The notes beneath the pieces were generated by a model, which saw only the letters and a program-made list of their open reading frames with translations, did not search any database and was not told the origin of the DNA. A stretch of DNA of 64,000 nucleotides from Oxytropis ochrocephala (taxonomy: Eukaryota > Streptophyta > Magnoliopsida > Fabales > Fabaceae): assembly GCA_020916435.1 (NCBI GenBank), contig CM037091.1, positions 89,744,398 to 89,808,397 of the forward strand. The letters run 5' to 3'. Every line of letters starts with the position of its first letter. The first letter of the stretch is position 1. The position numbers and the translations under genes are program-made. This document shows, piece by piece, positions 34,280-47,770 of the stretch.

Positions 34280-36003
34280 TCATTGATTTTTTTTAAACAG
34301 ATTTGGCTTGTATTTCAATAAACTCTGGGCGAAGCCCAAACCGATTTCACGAGAAGACAACACAGAGCCACAACCCAAATTTCAAACACAATACACTGGC
34401 GAGACCACTACAATTACTCGATAAACATAACACTCGAATTAATACCAACCACAACAAATGGGGATACTGAATGAGTGCACCAAAGGAGTGCAAGAAGGAG
34501 GTCCCTGGTTCAAGTCTGAAACTAACATTTCCCCAACCCCTACTAACAATGACAATTGCCTATCTAAAAAAAAAACTTGCACTAAATTGGGTAAAAACAC
34601 AACAACCCCTCGTAAAGAAAGAGCTACGAACCCCAACCCTAAACGGCAAACCCAATTACTCTCACCACCAGCAAGAGTAGGAAACAATTGAAGCGATCAC
34701 CAAGCTGAGACATTCGCTTCGATCAACAAGGCCAAGGAAAGAGGGGCCCAGTTACGCGAGAAGGAAGAATTAACTGCAAGCTTGGCAATCAAGTCCACCA
34801 CACAGTTACCTAGACGATTCGTCCACAAGAAACCCACTCGAGGAAAAATGATTCTTCAAACTTTGAATATCTTGAACAATGTGAGCAATCTCCCTCCTAA
34901 TCAAATTTCCATTGCACGCTTCCACAAGATCCATGCAATTAAACTCAAAAAGCACGTGATGGAGGTTCAAATTGGGCCACAAACGAAACAAATTCACGAA
35001 AGGCTAGAGCTTCGACAACTAATGGGTTTGAAGCATAAATAGATGAGGTAATCCCTACAATTATCTTTCCTCCCATCTCTGCAAATAATCAATGTGTGTC
35101 TTCGCCCTATGTTTATGTTAAATTGAGAATCAGAGTTGATCTTTATCTTGTTATTGCGCGAGGGACGCCATTTAACCATGGCATTCTTCAAATTAGAGCA
35201 GTTACCAATCAAATTTGTAGGGGGGTTCTAGAGCTAGGTCTCAAGTTTGCTACCATAAAATCCTTAACATAACTGTTGACAAAGATTAGAACTTTAGTGG
35301 GGTTAGGCTTCTTATCCTACAAAATCTTTAAGTTATGGGTTTTCCAAATACACCACAGGGCAGAGGGAGCTTTAGCTACATGCACTCCCTTATCTATCTG
35401 ATCATTAGGTTCCAAAAATGCTCTAGCCAAACACTAAAGTGTGAAACATTCGTGGCAATTGGAACATAACAATTTTGGAAACCAAACCAAATTGGGGAAG
35501 TCGAGAGACAAAGGAAGAATAAATGCTCAATAGTTTCTTCATAACTCACAGATAGGGCACAGAGAGTTATTTGCAATTCTTTTCTTGGCCAAATTACACC
35601 TAGTGGCAAGAGCATTATGATTGAGACGCCACACAAACTCTTTGGTCCTCTCAGGTACTAAGGCACTCCAAATAGCTCCCCAAGATTGTTCTGATTGAAT
35701 AAAAGAGGAAGAAGGTTTCTTATTAGGAAGGTCAATCTCCTCACTTAAGCAAGTATAGCCTGATTTCACACTATAGCACCCATCAATAGAATGAGGCCAA
35801 ATTATTCTGCCTATAGGGTCACTCCACCCTATAGGAATTTTCAAAGCTTCAATGGCAGAGTTAGGGAGCAAGACATCCCTCAAAGAGTTAATATTCCATG
35901 AGTGAGTAATGGGGTCAATCAAACCTTGGACGGTATTGATGCAATGGTCCCTAATCCACCTCCTACTAGAGGATGACAATACTCCATGAAAAGATATATG
36001 TTT
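34280..36003 (-). mobile_element. L1-type LINE fragment: zf-RVT and RNase H region, minus strand
   Basis: Minus-strand frames in order read SSSSRRWIRDHCINTVQGLI and IIWPHSIDGCYSVKSGYTCL, then FVWRLNHNALATRCNLAKKR and CPICEL (35979-35539), and then SYEETIEHLFFLC (35530). This is the Cys/His zinc-binding zf-RVT tail. Downstream, VKWRPSRNNKIKINSD (35180-35130) is the start of the reverse-transcriptase-associated RNase H domain (RVT_3). The element ends near a run of A on the minus strand (34284-34293). Frames are broken and the endonuclease and reverse transcriptase domains are absent. Confidence 0.8.
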
Positions 36004-36762
36004 GGCACTGGTTTTCTTAAGAAGTATGAAGTAGTTTTTTGTTGTTTATACTCGAGACTAGAGAAAGTATTACTAATGGTGGGGCTGTAGTTGCCTTACC
36101 ACCGTCTGGGCCTTGGTCTTGATTGTTGGAACATTAGACATGGTGAACTTGGCAAAAGATACCATACCACAAAAATTTCAGCAGAAAAATATATACGAAT
36201 ATAATGCGCAAATGACTACTCTACATGACTATGGTGTTCAGTTTAGTTTTGGTTTTGCCACACATTTTATGCATGTTGGAAATATGTCCCACATTTCCTG
36301 CTATCGCGTGACTTCAACCAAAACAACTTTTATCAGATATCATCTTATGTTGGATCATTATCAAACAAAAACAAATATATCAAAATGCATTTTAATTATC
36401 ATTTCTGAATAAAAGATTTTCAACATGTGTTGAAATGGCTGATTTAGTGCTTATGCTAATATACTCCAAGTTTCGCTCATGTTAACAGCAACAGATGAGA
36501 ATAGAAATTTTGCTGCTCTAAGCAAATAAACAAAACAAATAATCCTCTAAAATTTGTGTTTGCCTTCCACAAAACAAAACATTTGTTTGACAAAACTAGG
36601 TTCCCATTCCCATATGTTCTATCAACAAGTAATTGGTTAAGAATACAATCCAACGGTATTGTGGTAAATAGAGATAAAAACTATTCATGCAAGTTAAAAT
36701 TCAACATATGGTCAAGGGTTTGGAGTATATTCTATACGACGTGTATGCATTAGAAAAAACAA
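36004..36762. other. No recognisable gene
   Basis: This AT-rich sequence has a short open frame at 36113-36412 that resembles nothing I know. Confidence 0.35.
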
Positions 36763-37005
36763 TTAGCTTTTTTTTAAAGCACTCAATGTCATATAGTTTG
36801 ATTTTGATTCAATGGCTAAAACCTTTCTAATGAGTATGAATTCTTCAAATAGAATTTCACCATCAAAATTGTAAGAATTATCATGTTTTGAGTAAGTTTC
36901 AAGATGTTTGCAACATGATTTCAAGACCTTATCAGAGAATGATCCAAGCCTAATATTATTAAATTTTCCATAAAATTTCTCCAAAAATTGTGTTAAATTT
37001 CCCAT
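36763..37005 (-). pseudogene. hAT-type (TTF zinc-finger) transposase fragment
   Basis: The 80-residue frame reads CCKHLETYSKHD, then FDGEILFEEFILIRKVL, similar to the region before the dimerisation domain of plant TTF-type zinc-finger/hAT transposases (pattern LE...D-x-D-G-x-x-L-x-E-E...). Nothing of the domain core or the hATC dimerisation block follows, so this is a remnant. Confidence 0.45.
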
Positions 37006-37437
37006 AAAAATGTCATTTGAACAAAAATAAGTTAAATTAAAATATTTGGTTGCAAGTACCTGATCAGGAGTTTAACCTCATATAATACCCCTTTCTTATT
37101 TTTCTTTCTCTGTCCCCCTCTGCTGGGGAATCCCACTCTACTGGTAAAACTTTCCTTATGCCCTAACAATGTCTAATACCAAAAGACCTATAAGAACTCA
37201 CTCACATGGGAGGTAACACTGCAATACATAGCTACTCTTTGGTGTAAATGTGATGTTTTATAAGCAAATCTCCAACCAAAATCACCTGCCATAGGAACGG
37301 AGTTCCATCAGATATAAGGCATTGAAGTAAAAATATGAAGAAATGAAGTAGAATATATAAACATATTATTATAATATGAAAATGAAAATGACATTGAAAT
37401 GAATTTGGATATGAATCTAAGACCATTTCAGTAATAA

Positions 37438-39241
37438 TCAATGAAACTCATAGGGCTTTTCTTTGCTTCGGATGAGAGGAACACCGTCTTTCCTCCAAAC
37501 TACGCGATCTTCACACAAAGCCTCTACAACTTCCACATATAGTTGGTGCTCCTAAATTTGGAAATACAAAAAAAGAAAAATTAATTGGAATCCATCTTGT
37601 CAATATGCTAAATTGCTAGCGTTTTGTTCAATGCTAATGCTTCTTATGAGAAATATATTCACTGAGTTTTATATATGTTTTTAAAGTTGTTCAATGGTTT
37701 AAAATGCCACCACTTTTTGGGATCTGATTAATGAAGAATGATATAAACTGCCATTACCTCCCTAAGAACCCTTGCAGCTAACTCCTCTGCAGTATCATTA
37801 GCAAGCACGGGGACAACACGCTGGGCAAGGATACGCCCTGTGTCATAGTGCTGATCGACAAAATGAATAGTAGGACCGGAAAATCTAATAACACAGAAAA
37901 ATGATACACAGATAAGTAGTCATGAATCAATTAAAACAGTATTTCAACAACATAGTCATAGATTCTCATATTCTGAGAAAAGTATAACCTTGCTCCAGAT
38001 GCAATCACTGCTTTATGCACCTTCATACCATAGTAGCCCTTTCCACCAAAAGCTGGAAGAAGTGATGGATGAATGTTAAATATAGATCTTTCATAAGCTT
38101 GGATCAATTCCACTGGTATAAGTTTGAGGTATCCAGCCAAAAGAATAAAATCAACCTCAAATCCCCTGATGAACAAATGTATTATACATTAATAAGATAA
38201 CCACATCTCTAAGTAGCATATCAACATTATTTTCGTCCTCATTTTCCACATTATTTAGTGGTTAAACTCATTTTTTATTTGCAAAGTTAAGCATCCACAC
38301 ATCAGATCCAATAATTAAAATACTAAACTCAATGCAATGCAGGAAATTAAATAAAGCATCTGACCTCAATGTATCAACAAGGTCACTTGGAGATAATCCA
38401 TCAGATTCATCCTTTGCTTTAGGGAACAATATGACTGGGATGCCATTATTCCTTGCATACTCAGCACCTCCACAGTCTATTACAAAAAAATTAATAACAA
38501 TAAGAAAATCTTAGGAGTCAAGACTCAAAATAAAATAAAATAAAATCAAAACACACCCAATATCCCATTTCATGTGTGACTTACAACATAAAATACACAA
38601 TGAAGTTTCCATCTTCTAGCTACAGGTGTAATAAATATAATCTATGGAGGCATGCCATCTTAATCCAGTGACTATCATCATAATTTAAAATTAAAGAAAA
38701 TATGCCTAAAGGATAAAGTACTATAACTGGAGCCCAAGCTTGAATGTAGCTAAACTAAATGATAATACAGAACCATAAATTTTTTATTATTATGCAAAAG
38801 AGCATAAATGAGAGTAAAGAGCCAGTTAGTTAGAAAATTACCTGTTTTATTTGTAACCAATACAAGAACATCTCCATTAAGTGATCCCCTTTTGGATGCC
38901 TCATGAATTGATTTGAAGTTTGATCCGCCACCAGACACAAAAACAGCAAGTTTTTTCCTTCTCACCGTGACCTGACCTCTCACCGCATGCCCCTCACTTG
39001 GTTCTGCAGTACTACCGCTAGCACTGCTACACCATATTCTCCTCCTAGAACTAGAATATACTTCTTTGGTCGCAGGTGCAATGCTAATAGGGTGAACAGC
39101 TCCACTAGGAACGCCAAGATTCTGCGACTGAATAAAAGGGTATGAAGAAGGAGTTAATGTAGGGAATTTTAATGCAATTGGAATTGATTGCACTGATGAT
39201 GATTTTGGAAAAAACCCAGAAATAATTTGTTGGAGTTCCAT
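37438..39241 (-). CDS. PUR3: Phosphoribosylglycinamide formyltransferase, chloroplastic
   Basis: The enzyme transfers a formyl group from 10-formyl-tetrahydrofolate to GAR, the third step of de novo purine synthesis, located in plastids in plants. Five exons (38842-39241, 38365-38476, 37989-38165, 37758-37884 and 37438-37551) join in frame with GT-AG sites to 309 residues. Residues 1 to about 95 are Ser/Pro-rich and serve as a transit peptide. The catalytic domain starts at KLAVFVSGGGSNFKSI, the phosphate-binding Gly loop. The folate/catalytic motif NIHPSLLPAF places Asn201 and His203, and FVDQHYDTG places Asp244; these correspond to Asn106, His108 and Asp144 of bacterial PurN. All key residues are present. 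The ATG at 39241 is the first in frame and gives a plausible transit peptide. Introns are short (69 to 365 bp) and free of obvious insertions. Confidence 0.95.
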
Positions 39242-41458
39242 GGCAATCTTGATACAAAGAAAAGTTCACAAATCTTTGTTTAGCTCAATATTATGTGTCG
39301 TAGTTGGTGGTGATGAAAACAAAGCCGAGGTTATGGGAATGGTTTAGGCAGTATAAACAATGATAGCAGTGATATTCCCAGCAAAGGTAAAGTGGTTGTG
39401 ATTCAAGGGACCAAAAGGAACAACACTACTACGCTCTTCAATAGAGGGATACACAGGTGCTCTAGTGTCAAGAAATTTATCCAATCAAAGGATGCATCAT
39501 GGAGCACCTCCCATCAATTTGTAACTGTTAAAAAAAAGGGAACATAAATGCATCATATAAAAACACAGAACTACACTGTTTACCATCAACAAGATAAACA
39601 AGCATAACTTATAAATGATATATTAATTTTAGGCTTACAATTTACAAAAGCATAAATGATATAACACAAGCATAACTTTTAAAAGAGCATAACAAGATAC
39701 ACAAGCATAACTACAGTCTACACAGGCTTGAAAATGTTATATTCCTGAAAATGGTGACGACGAGAGACTAATAGAAACAATAGCAAATTATAAATTTTCA
39801 AAAGCAAATACGGAACTCCAAAGGGAAAATACAAAACATTCAAAAGTACCAAAGAGAATACTGAATGGCCTATTTCACAAAAGAAAAATACTAAATGGTC
39901 TCTTAGACCATATGACAAACAGCTTGAAGGCACACTAATACTAAAACCTAATAAGATATTCCATCAAGATCAAGTTGTGCACACGCAGATTAAAGAGCAA
40001 ACAAAAAATGTTGTTATGGTTGTTCACATTTGCTGTTCATCAAAAAAAATAGTGAAGCGAAGCTTATTGGTAATTGGTGTGCAATACCTCTCTTCTTAAA
40101 CGCTAAGTTTATTCCCGCAAGGCGCCTTGTCTAGTTTATGTTAAAGTTCAACTAGTCAGCTGTGTATTTTTTTGGATTCTGGCCCTTTCTTGTTTATTTA
40201 AAGAAGTAAATTAGGGTGCTTTTTTCAAAAATAAAAGTAAATTAGGTGCTTTTATTTAATATGAAAAAAAGTAAGGCTAAATTATAATTTTGATCTCCTA
40301 TTTTTTAAAATTTAGATACTTGGTCCCATTAATTCAAAACTCGGACATTTAGTTCCTTTATTATGAAAAATTCAGACATTTTATCCACTAGCACGGATAG
40401 TGAATAGTAACTCGAAATTTAAAATTAAGTTCACGATCCCGAAGACAATTTTATCTTTTATGTAATTTTTTCTATTTGGTATAGAAACAAAAAATATCCT
40501 TTATATCTTTATCTTTATCTTTATTATATATATACAATTGTGAGTTTGACACATAGACTCTCCACCTCACAATTAAAAAAAGCCATGTAATCATTGTAAA
40601 AAGCCACGCAATACTACTGAAAATATGTGGCATACACCTCAGCATAAAAATTAATCCGACGCCTCAGAGCTTCCCAATCGCGCCACAATACCATATCCGA
40701 CGGTGCAATTTTTACAAAAGACCCAGCAGTACTTGCTTAAAATTTTGGCGCCTTTGTGACTTAATTTAGAGGAATTTGCATTAACTATTATTAATGCACC
40801 AATTAAAACCGTTACAAGTGATTTACAACCGTTGATCACTTGGTCTCTCATGTGAAGAGAGTTTGAATATAAACGATCCAACGGCCTTAATTGGGTCAAA
40901 CAATGATTTGAAAACCTTCAATCAGAACAATAAATAATTTTGATTCGCGCTTTAATTACTAATAATCACACATTATGCGATTTTTAATTGTATCAATCCC
41001 ACCAAATCTAAAAATCATCTGCTGATATACAAAGTGCAAGAATTTCATAGTCTATCTTTTTTAGAAATCCACTGCGTTCAACATCTGCAGAAGAAGAAGA
41101 AGAAGATAAGGTGGAGTAAAATGGCTTCTCAATTTTCTTTATTAATTTGTATGATTAAGAATTAAGATTTTTTAATTATAAAATCGAATACCATCTATCT
41201 AGCTTGCTACGATTATTTTTTCTTGAAGATGGTCTCTGTCTTCTTTGTGTTTAACATGTCCTTTTGTCTTTAATTTGTAAGATTATACTGCCCTCTGTCT
41301 TTTTTATCTTTTTAACGAATACCATCATATCTCAGAAACAATCTTCTCTAACTTTTTCAAATTTTAATATAATCTTGCTATGGTTATTTTTCCCTTCTTG
41401 CATTTCACACAGAACTCATGATATGTTTATGTGTTTTTTATTTTTTCAGTCATCGGTC
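39242..41458. other. Intergenic, divergent promoters of PUR3 and the gene at 41459
   Basis: Sequence to the left of about 39480 should hold the PUR3 promoter. At 40271-40400 AAGGCTAAATTATAATTTTG begins a Mutator-type end with no visible partner. 41060-41110, ending in AAG|GTGGAG, may be a 5' UTR exon of the downstream gene; an acceptor TTTTTTCAG lies just before its start codon. Nothing else is recognised. Confidence 0.45.
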
Positions 41459-42618
41459 ATGGATCACCACCGTGCATACTTTGATGACTTCTTTCAACAC
41501 TACGAATATGTGAACATAGCCTACTTGAAGACCGGCGTCCAAGCAATGGTAACGTATTCACTCTTGATTATCATATTCACCCTTGATTATGTGTTCTTTA
41601 GTTAGACAGTCTTAATCCTGAAACAACTAATCAACTATCATTTAAACTGTTTTTGTAACTATCTTTAAAAAAGTAACGACCTATTTCGTTTTAGTAGATT
41701 GGAGTTATACTGATTGTAGAAATTTGTGTTTAAAATCTAGGTTTGAATATAGAACACTAAATTAGTGTTTCTAAAAAAGACAGACTCTGATGCAAGAAAA
41801 ATATGCCTTTTTCATTGTGACCATATTCAGAAAAACATATATCTATTTTTTTTTTGTGAATTTTAGTGTTAGAAATATAAATTTCTTTTAGTGCAAAAAA
41901 TATATATTCAATGTCTTTTTTATTGTGATTGAATATATCCTGAATCTTTTTTATCTTTAGTCATGAGTGGCTGCGACTGTCATGTTTTACCTGATTTGAT
42001 AATTGTTTGTTCACAGATTTAGTTTGGTTGTCTATTGCTTACAGGTAGCACCTTACACGGTGGTAGCTCATATGATTCGAATCGTCTCAACCTCAGCGTA
42101 ACTTTGGATCCTTTTGTGTTGATACTTTTCAAAAAAATTTACTCCGCGCATAATCACTGCCATCTAATATATATAATTACATGTAGTGAAGGAATTGACT
42201 GCATTGTTGAAGACCATACTGGGAGAGCGTTCTTCGCACTCAGAGGTGACGCTGCCTTTGACTTTTATGAACACCACCTTCGTGATTACGAGGTGAATGA
42301 ACCGGTAAGTACAAGGTTGTCGGTCTTCTCTCAATTCACTTATTCGATTTCCTATTCCCTTTGTTGCGGAACATTTCATAAAATTTGTCCTGTTTTCAGA
42401 TTCTGGACCCGTATGCACTCGACGAAAGCTCACAACAGGCTTTATTAACATGTATCAAGATAACAATTCGTAATCGTCAGTCAAATTCTTATACGGCCTC
42501 AGATTTAGCTCTGAAGCCTTGCTCTAAATTCGTAAATATACTGCAGTGTGTTTCCTGTACTGTCCATACTTTTGAGTTTCATTATCTACTATTAAACATC
42601 AGATTGAAAAAATCGTGA
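41459..42618 (+). CDS. Uncharacterised protein, four exons, 159 aa
   Basis: Exons 41459-41548, 42045-42097, 42187-42304 and 42400-42618 join in one frame with good sites (GTAACG and GTAAGT donors; TTACAG, TGTAG and TTTCAG acceptors), giving 159 residues. The start MDHHRAYFDDFFQHYEY is preceded by an acceptor, so a 5' UTR intron is likely. The middle reads VVAHMIRIVSTSAEGI, then CIVEDHTGRAFFALRGDAAF. The V-x-D-x-T-G-x-A-x-F pattern faintly recalls OB-fold strands of replication-protein-A-like or DUF223 proteins, but this is only a hint. No signal peptide or membrane segment is seen. The fourth exon may run past the true last splice site, so the C-terminus (after LTCIKITIRNRQ) is less certain. 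Four coherent exons argue for a real or recently active gene. Confidence 0.55.
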
Positions 42619-43991
<1,373 letters not shown>

Positions 43992-44246
43992 ATATTTTTT
44001 GTATTTTTTATTTTGACATTAAGTGAAAATAAATGTCTAATATATAATCACTAGAACTTATTATTGTGTTTTTTGTTCTAGAAAAACTTATTATTATATT
44101 TCAGTCAAAAATGAATTATTATTATTATGAACATAGATTTTATTTTGATTTTATTTTAAAGTCTTTTTTTATCATTAATTTTTTTTAAATCATTTGTAGG
44201 GAGGATAAACTTAAGAAAAAAGGATAAACTCTCGTCAATAAAAAAA

Positions 44247-45327
44247 GGGTTAAATATGTTTTTGGTCCCTTTAAAATTGTCACTTTCTAAATTTAGTCAC
44301 TACATTATAGAAATAGGTGTTTTTGTCCCTATCTTATTTTTCTGTCTCCATTATTAATCAGTAGCTTTAAATTGACTAATAGAAGACCAAGTCAGCGTTG
44401 CCACATAAGCATTTTAGTTGACTTGGCATCCACCTGTCAGGGACGCATCGCTCATCATTTTCCTTACCCAGTTTTCTAAAAACGGGTTGTTTTGACCTTC
44501 GAGTTAACCTAACTCGTTTTAGTGATTTAAGCCACCATTTTCTTCGATTTTGTATCTGTTTTAACCACGATTCAAATACAATAAGAAGCCCCATACTGAT
44601 TTCGATAATGGTTCCACCATTTGTGATAAATTTCTGATCTAAAAAAAGGGCAATTTCAACTCGTGATAGAGATATAGTTCGACCTGAAGTTACAGACCAT
44701 GAAAATCAATGCTTTTAAATGGGTTTTGTTCGAGATTCATAAACGAAACCTAAAGGTAATTTCAAAAGGCTAAATTATAGTTTTAGTTCCCCTATTTTTC
44801 AAAATTTGGATATTTAGTCCCTCTATTTTAAAACTCAGACATTTAGTCACTCTATTTTAAAAAATTCAAACATTTAGTCCAAAGAGGGATTTCTAATTTT
44901 TTTTGTTTAGTGGATGTGTGCCAAAAAAAACGGTGTGGTGGATCTCATTAATTGACGTGGCACCTGATGTAGGCATCACACGTGGCTGCCACGTCAATTA
45001 ACGATGTCATGTCTTTTAATTTATTAATAATTTTTTTTTTGAAAATAAATAAAACCTAGAATGCATCTCATGAACTCTAAATCATTTTTCTTCTCATCCT
45101 CTTCTTATTCCTCAAAGATATAAAAAAGAGATGTGTACATATTGGGTCCATTTAAGGACTCAAATGGAGAATACACCATTTGTGGATGTTCTTAGTTCAT
45201 TTAATATCAATGACTAATAATGAAAACGAAAAAAAATCTATTACGAATTAAAAAGCCCATTTCTATAATATATAGAGTAAACTTAGAAGGTGTCAATTTT
45301 ACGGGGATCAAAAATATATTTAACTCT
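44247..45327. mobile_element. Mutator-like non-autonomous element, about 1.1 kb
   Basis: The left end GGGTTAAATATGTTTTTGGT pairs with the right end, AGAGTTAAATATATTTTTGA on the minus strand. A-rich flanks hide the target duplication. At 44768 a second type of end (AGGCTAAATTATAGTTTTAG) lies inside it, similar to the one at 40271, so another element may be nested. No gene. Confidence 0.55.
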
Positions 45328-45479
45328 AAAAATAAATAAAGAGGATGAATATTGGTGGGTGTAGTTAACATTTTGGGGGTGTTAGTTTCACCTAATCGCC
45401 CTCGTCATATATAAAAAAAAAAGGGTTAATTGCTGTCAGTGTGAGGGAGACAACTGAACTTCTCAAATAAAACGAAGGT

Positions 45480-45545
45480 GCCGCCGTGGCGGTCGAATTC
45501 CGGCACTGATCGCGACAACCAACGCCATTCTCCCTCTCGTCTCTG
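45480..45545 (+). other. NMD3: Probable NMD3 5' UTR exon
   Basis: GC-rich sequence ends in CTCTG|GTTAGT, and an intron of 314 bp leads to the acceptor CTATCAG at 45859, two bases before the NMD3 start codon. A leader intron like this is common in plant housekeeping genes. The transcription start is not determined. Confidence 0.6.
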
Positions 45546-45861
45546 GTTAGTTTCGCAGTTGTGTTCTTTGTAATCAGCTATTATCGTCATTTTTAGTCAT
45601 CCCTTTTTTGTTGAATAGTCTCGATTATGTTTCTATTTTTTGTTAAGAAATTAATTATTGAAGCCGTTTTAAATTATTTCACCCTAAATGAACACCTTGA
45701 TTTAAAATTTAGATGAACAGTCTAATAGGATTAGGATCTCTATTATCTTGTGATTACCACAATAATATTGCTATGATTCTTCTAGTATTGATTTAGTATG
45801 CTTCCTTATTATATATTAATAATTATTACTGGTCTGCATTGCATTGTTCTATCTATCAGGC

Positions 45862-47403
45862 ATGATGACACAAGAAGCTGGTATGTTCATGGTTCACCAA
45901 ACAATAGGTACCGTTTTATGTTGCAAATGCGGTGTTCTAATGCAACCAAACGCTGCCAACATGTGTATCAAGTGTTTACGTTCTGAAATTGACATCACAG
46001 AAGGTTTAATCAGGCGTGATGTTCTCGTTCACTGTCCCGAATGCGAAAGTTACCTACAACCACCACAAACTTGGGTTAAACTCCAATTAGAATCAAAGGA
46101 ACTCTTAACCTTTTGCCTCAAAAGACTCCAAAAGAGTATGAATGCCAATCAAGTCAGGTTGGTACATGCTGAGTTTATTTGGACTGAACTCCATTCCAAA
46201 AGGGTGAAAGTCAATGTTAGGGTTCAGAAAGAGGTTTTAAATGGTGCAATTCTTGAACAATCTTACGTTGTTGAGTATGTTCAACAAGATAAAATGTGTG
46301 TGTCTTGTACTAGAGTTCAAGCTAATCCTGATCAATGGGTTGCTTCTGTGCAATTAAGGCAATATGTTCTGCATCGGCGTACTTTCTTTTACTTGGAGCA
46401 AGTGATTCTTAAACATGGTGCTGCTGCTACTGCTGTTAGGATTAAACAAATGGATCAAGGTATTGACTTCTTTTTCTCTAATCGAAGTCATGGTGTTAAG
46501 TTTGTTGAATTTATAGAGAAAGTAGCTCCTGTTAGGAGTCGTCATGATAAGCAACTTGTTTCTCATGATCCAAAGAGTAACAATTTCAATTATAAATACA
46601 CTTTTCCTGTTGAAATTAGTCCTATTTGTCGCGAGGATTTGATTTGTTTGCCTCCTAGGGTTGCCGCGAGTTTGGGGAATCTTGGTCCTATTGTGATTTG
46701 CACTAAGGTTACTAACAGCATTGCTTTGCTTGATCCTCTTACCTTGAGGCATTGTTTCTTAGATGCTGATCAATATTGGAGGGTACCCTTCCAGTCATTG
46801 CTTACTAGCAGGCAATTAGTTGAGTATATTGTGTTGGATGTGGATGTTGTTTCGTCCGAGGTTACGGTTGGTGGTACCAAATATGTTTTAGCTGATGCTC
46901 AAGTGGCTCGTGTGTCGGATTTTGGAAAGAATGACACAATATTCAATATCAGGACTCATTTGGGTCATCTTTTGAATCCTGGTGACTTTGCTCTTGGTTA
47001 TGATCTGTATAGGGCTAACAGTAATGACATTGAATGGGATAACTACAGAGGACTTGTCCTTCCTGAAGCAATCTTAGTAAAGAAGAGTTATGAAGAGAAA
47101 CGCCGGAAGAGAGGTGCGAAGCCTCGTCCGTGGAAGCTTAAATCACTTCAGATGGAGGTTGATGATAGGGCTAGAGTTGATCAAGATACGCTGATCTCAG
47201 AATATGAACAGTTCTTGAGAGATCTAGAAGAAAACCCTGAGCTGAGGTTCAACATATCATTGTACCGGGATAGAGACTACCAGCCATCAGAGATGGCATC
47301 AGAAACTGAGGGTGAAGAGCTACCTTCTGTTCCTTTGGAGGAGTTGATGGCTGCTCTTGAACTATGTGAGAAGGAAGATGAGGAGGATAACATGGTGGAA
47401 TAA
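45862..47403 (+). CDS. NMD3: 60S ribosomal export protein NMD3
   Basis: NMD3 binds the pre-60S subunit and, through exportin 1/CRM1, carries it out through the nuclear pore; it is released in the cytoplasm. The coding part is one exon of 513 residues, near the usual plant length. The N-terminal zinc-binding region has CxxC pairs in CCKCGVL, MCIKCL, CPECESYLQPPQTW and CVSCTRVQ (about residues 20-155). Next come AEFIWTELHSKRVKV, the ribosome-contacting core, and the RKRGAKPRPWKLKSL basic block (about residues 415-430), a likely nuclear localisation signal. An acidic end with leucine spacing (VPLEELMAALELCEKEDEED) is the expected export-signal region. I chose MMTQEAG at 45862 because an intron acceptor lies two bases before it; the frame extends six codons upstream into the intron. 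A duplicate of the gene's tail follows directly. Confidence 0.96.
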   Translation: MMTQEAGMFMVHQTIGTVLCCKCGVLMQPNAANMCIKCLRSEIDITEGLIRRDVLVHCPECESYLQPPQTWVKLQLESKELLTFCLKRLQKSMNANQVRLVHAEFIWTELHSKRVKVNVRVQKEVLNGAILEQSYVVEYVQQDKMCVSCTRVQANPDQWVASVQLRQYVLHRRTFFYLEQVILKHGAAATAVRIKQMDQGIDFFFSNRSHGVKFVEFIEKVAPVRSRHDKQLVSHDPKSNNFNYKYTFPVEISPICREDLICLPPRVAASLGNLGPIVICTKVTNSIALLDPLTLRHCFLDADQYWRVPFQSLLTSRQLVEYIVLDVDVVSSEVTVGGTKYVLADAQVARVSDFGKNDTIFNIRTHLGHLLNPGDFALGYDLYRANSNDIEWDNYRGLVLPEAILVKKSYEEKRRKRGAKPRPWKLKSLQMEVDDRARVDQDTLISEYEQFLRDLEENPELRFNISLYRDRDYQPSEMASETEGEELPSVPLEELMAALELCEKEDEEDNMVE

Positions 47404-47770
47404 ACAAAAAACTTGTATCCTGATTTAGAAATTCAGGATACTTGGTTTTGTTTATTTCAAGGGTGCTTTTTTTTTTCTTTTCATTTATGTTGTGTTCATT
47501 TGCAACTTCTGTTAGTTTGTTTATTGCGAGAATATGGAGATGATTATTTTTCAGGATAGTAATAATATGGCTGATCTTGAACTGTGTGAGGGGGATGAGG
47601 AGGAGGATAACATGGTAGAATAAACCAAAAATTCTATCCTGATATATAAATTTAGAAAAAAATGCTTTTGTTTATTTCAAGGTTGCTTTTTTCTTATCAT
47701 TTATGTTTATTCATTTGCAACTTCTGTTGTTTTGTTTATTTCAAGAATATGGAGATGGTTATAGTAATAA
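47345..47770 (+). repeat. Tandem duplication of the NMD3 tail and 3' UTR
   Basis: The last 50 coding bases and about 170 bases of 3' flank (from CTGCTCTTGAACTATGTGAG at about 47352) are repeated about 221 bp downstream (CTGATCTTGAACTGTGTGAG at about 47573). The copy includes GAGGAGGATAACATGGTAGA and the stop. The second copy has substitutions and is not joined to the coding frame. 3' UTR words such as TTTGTTTATTTCAAG and CATTTGCAACTTCTGTT occur in both. Confidence 0.85.

Noticed and set aside
45844..45861. Upstream in-frame ATG (MFYLSG) as the NMD3 start
   Set aside because: It lies within the 5' UTR intron, whose acceptor is at 45859.
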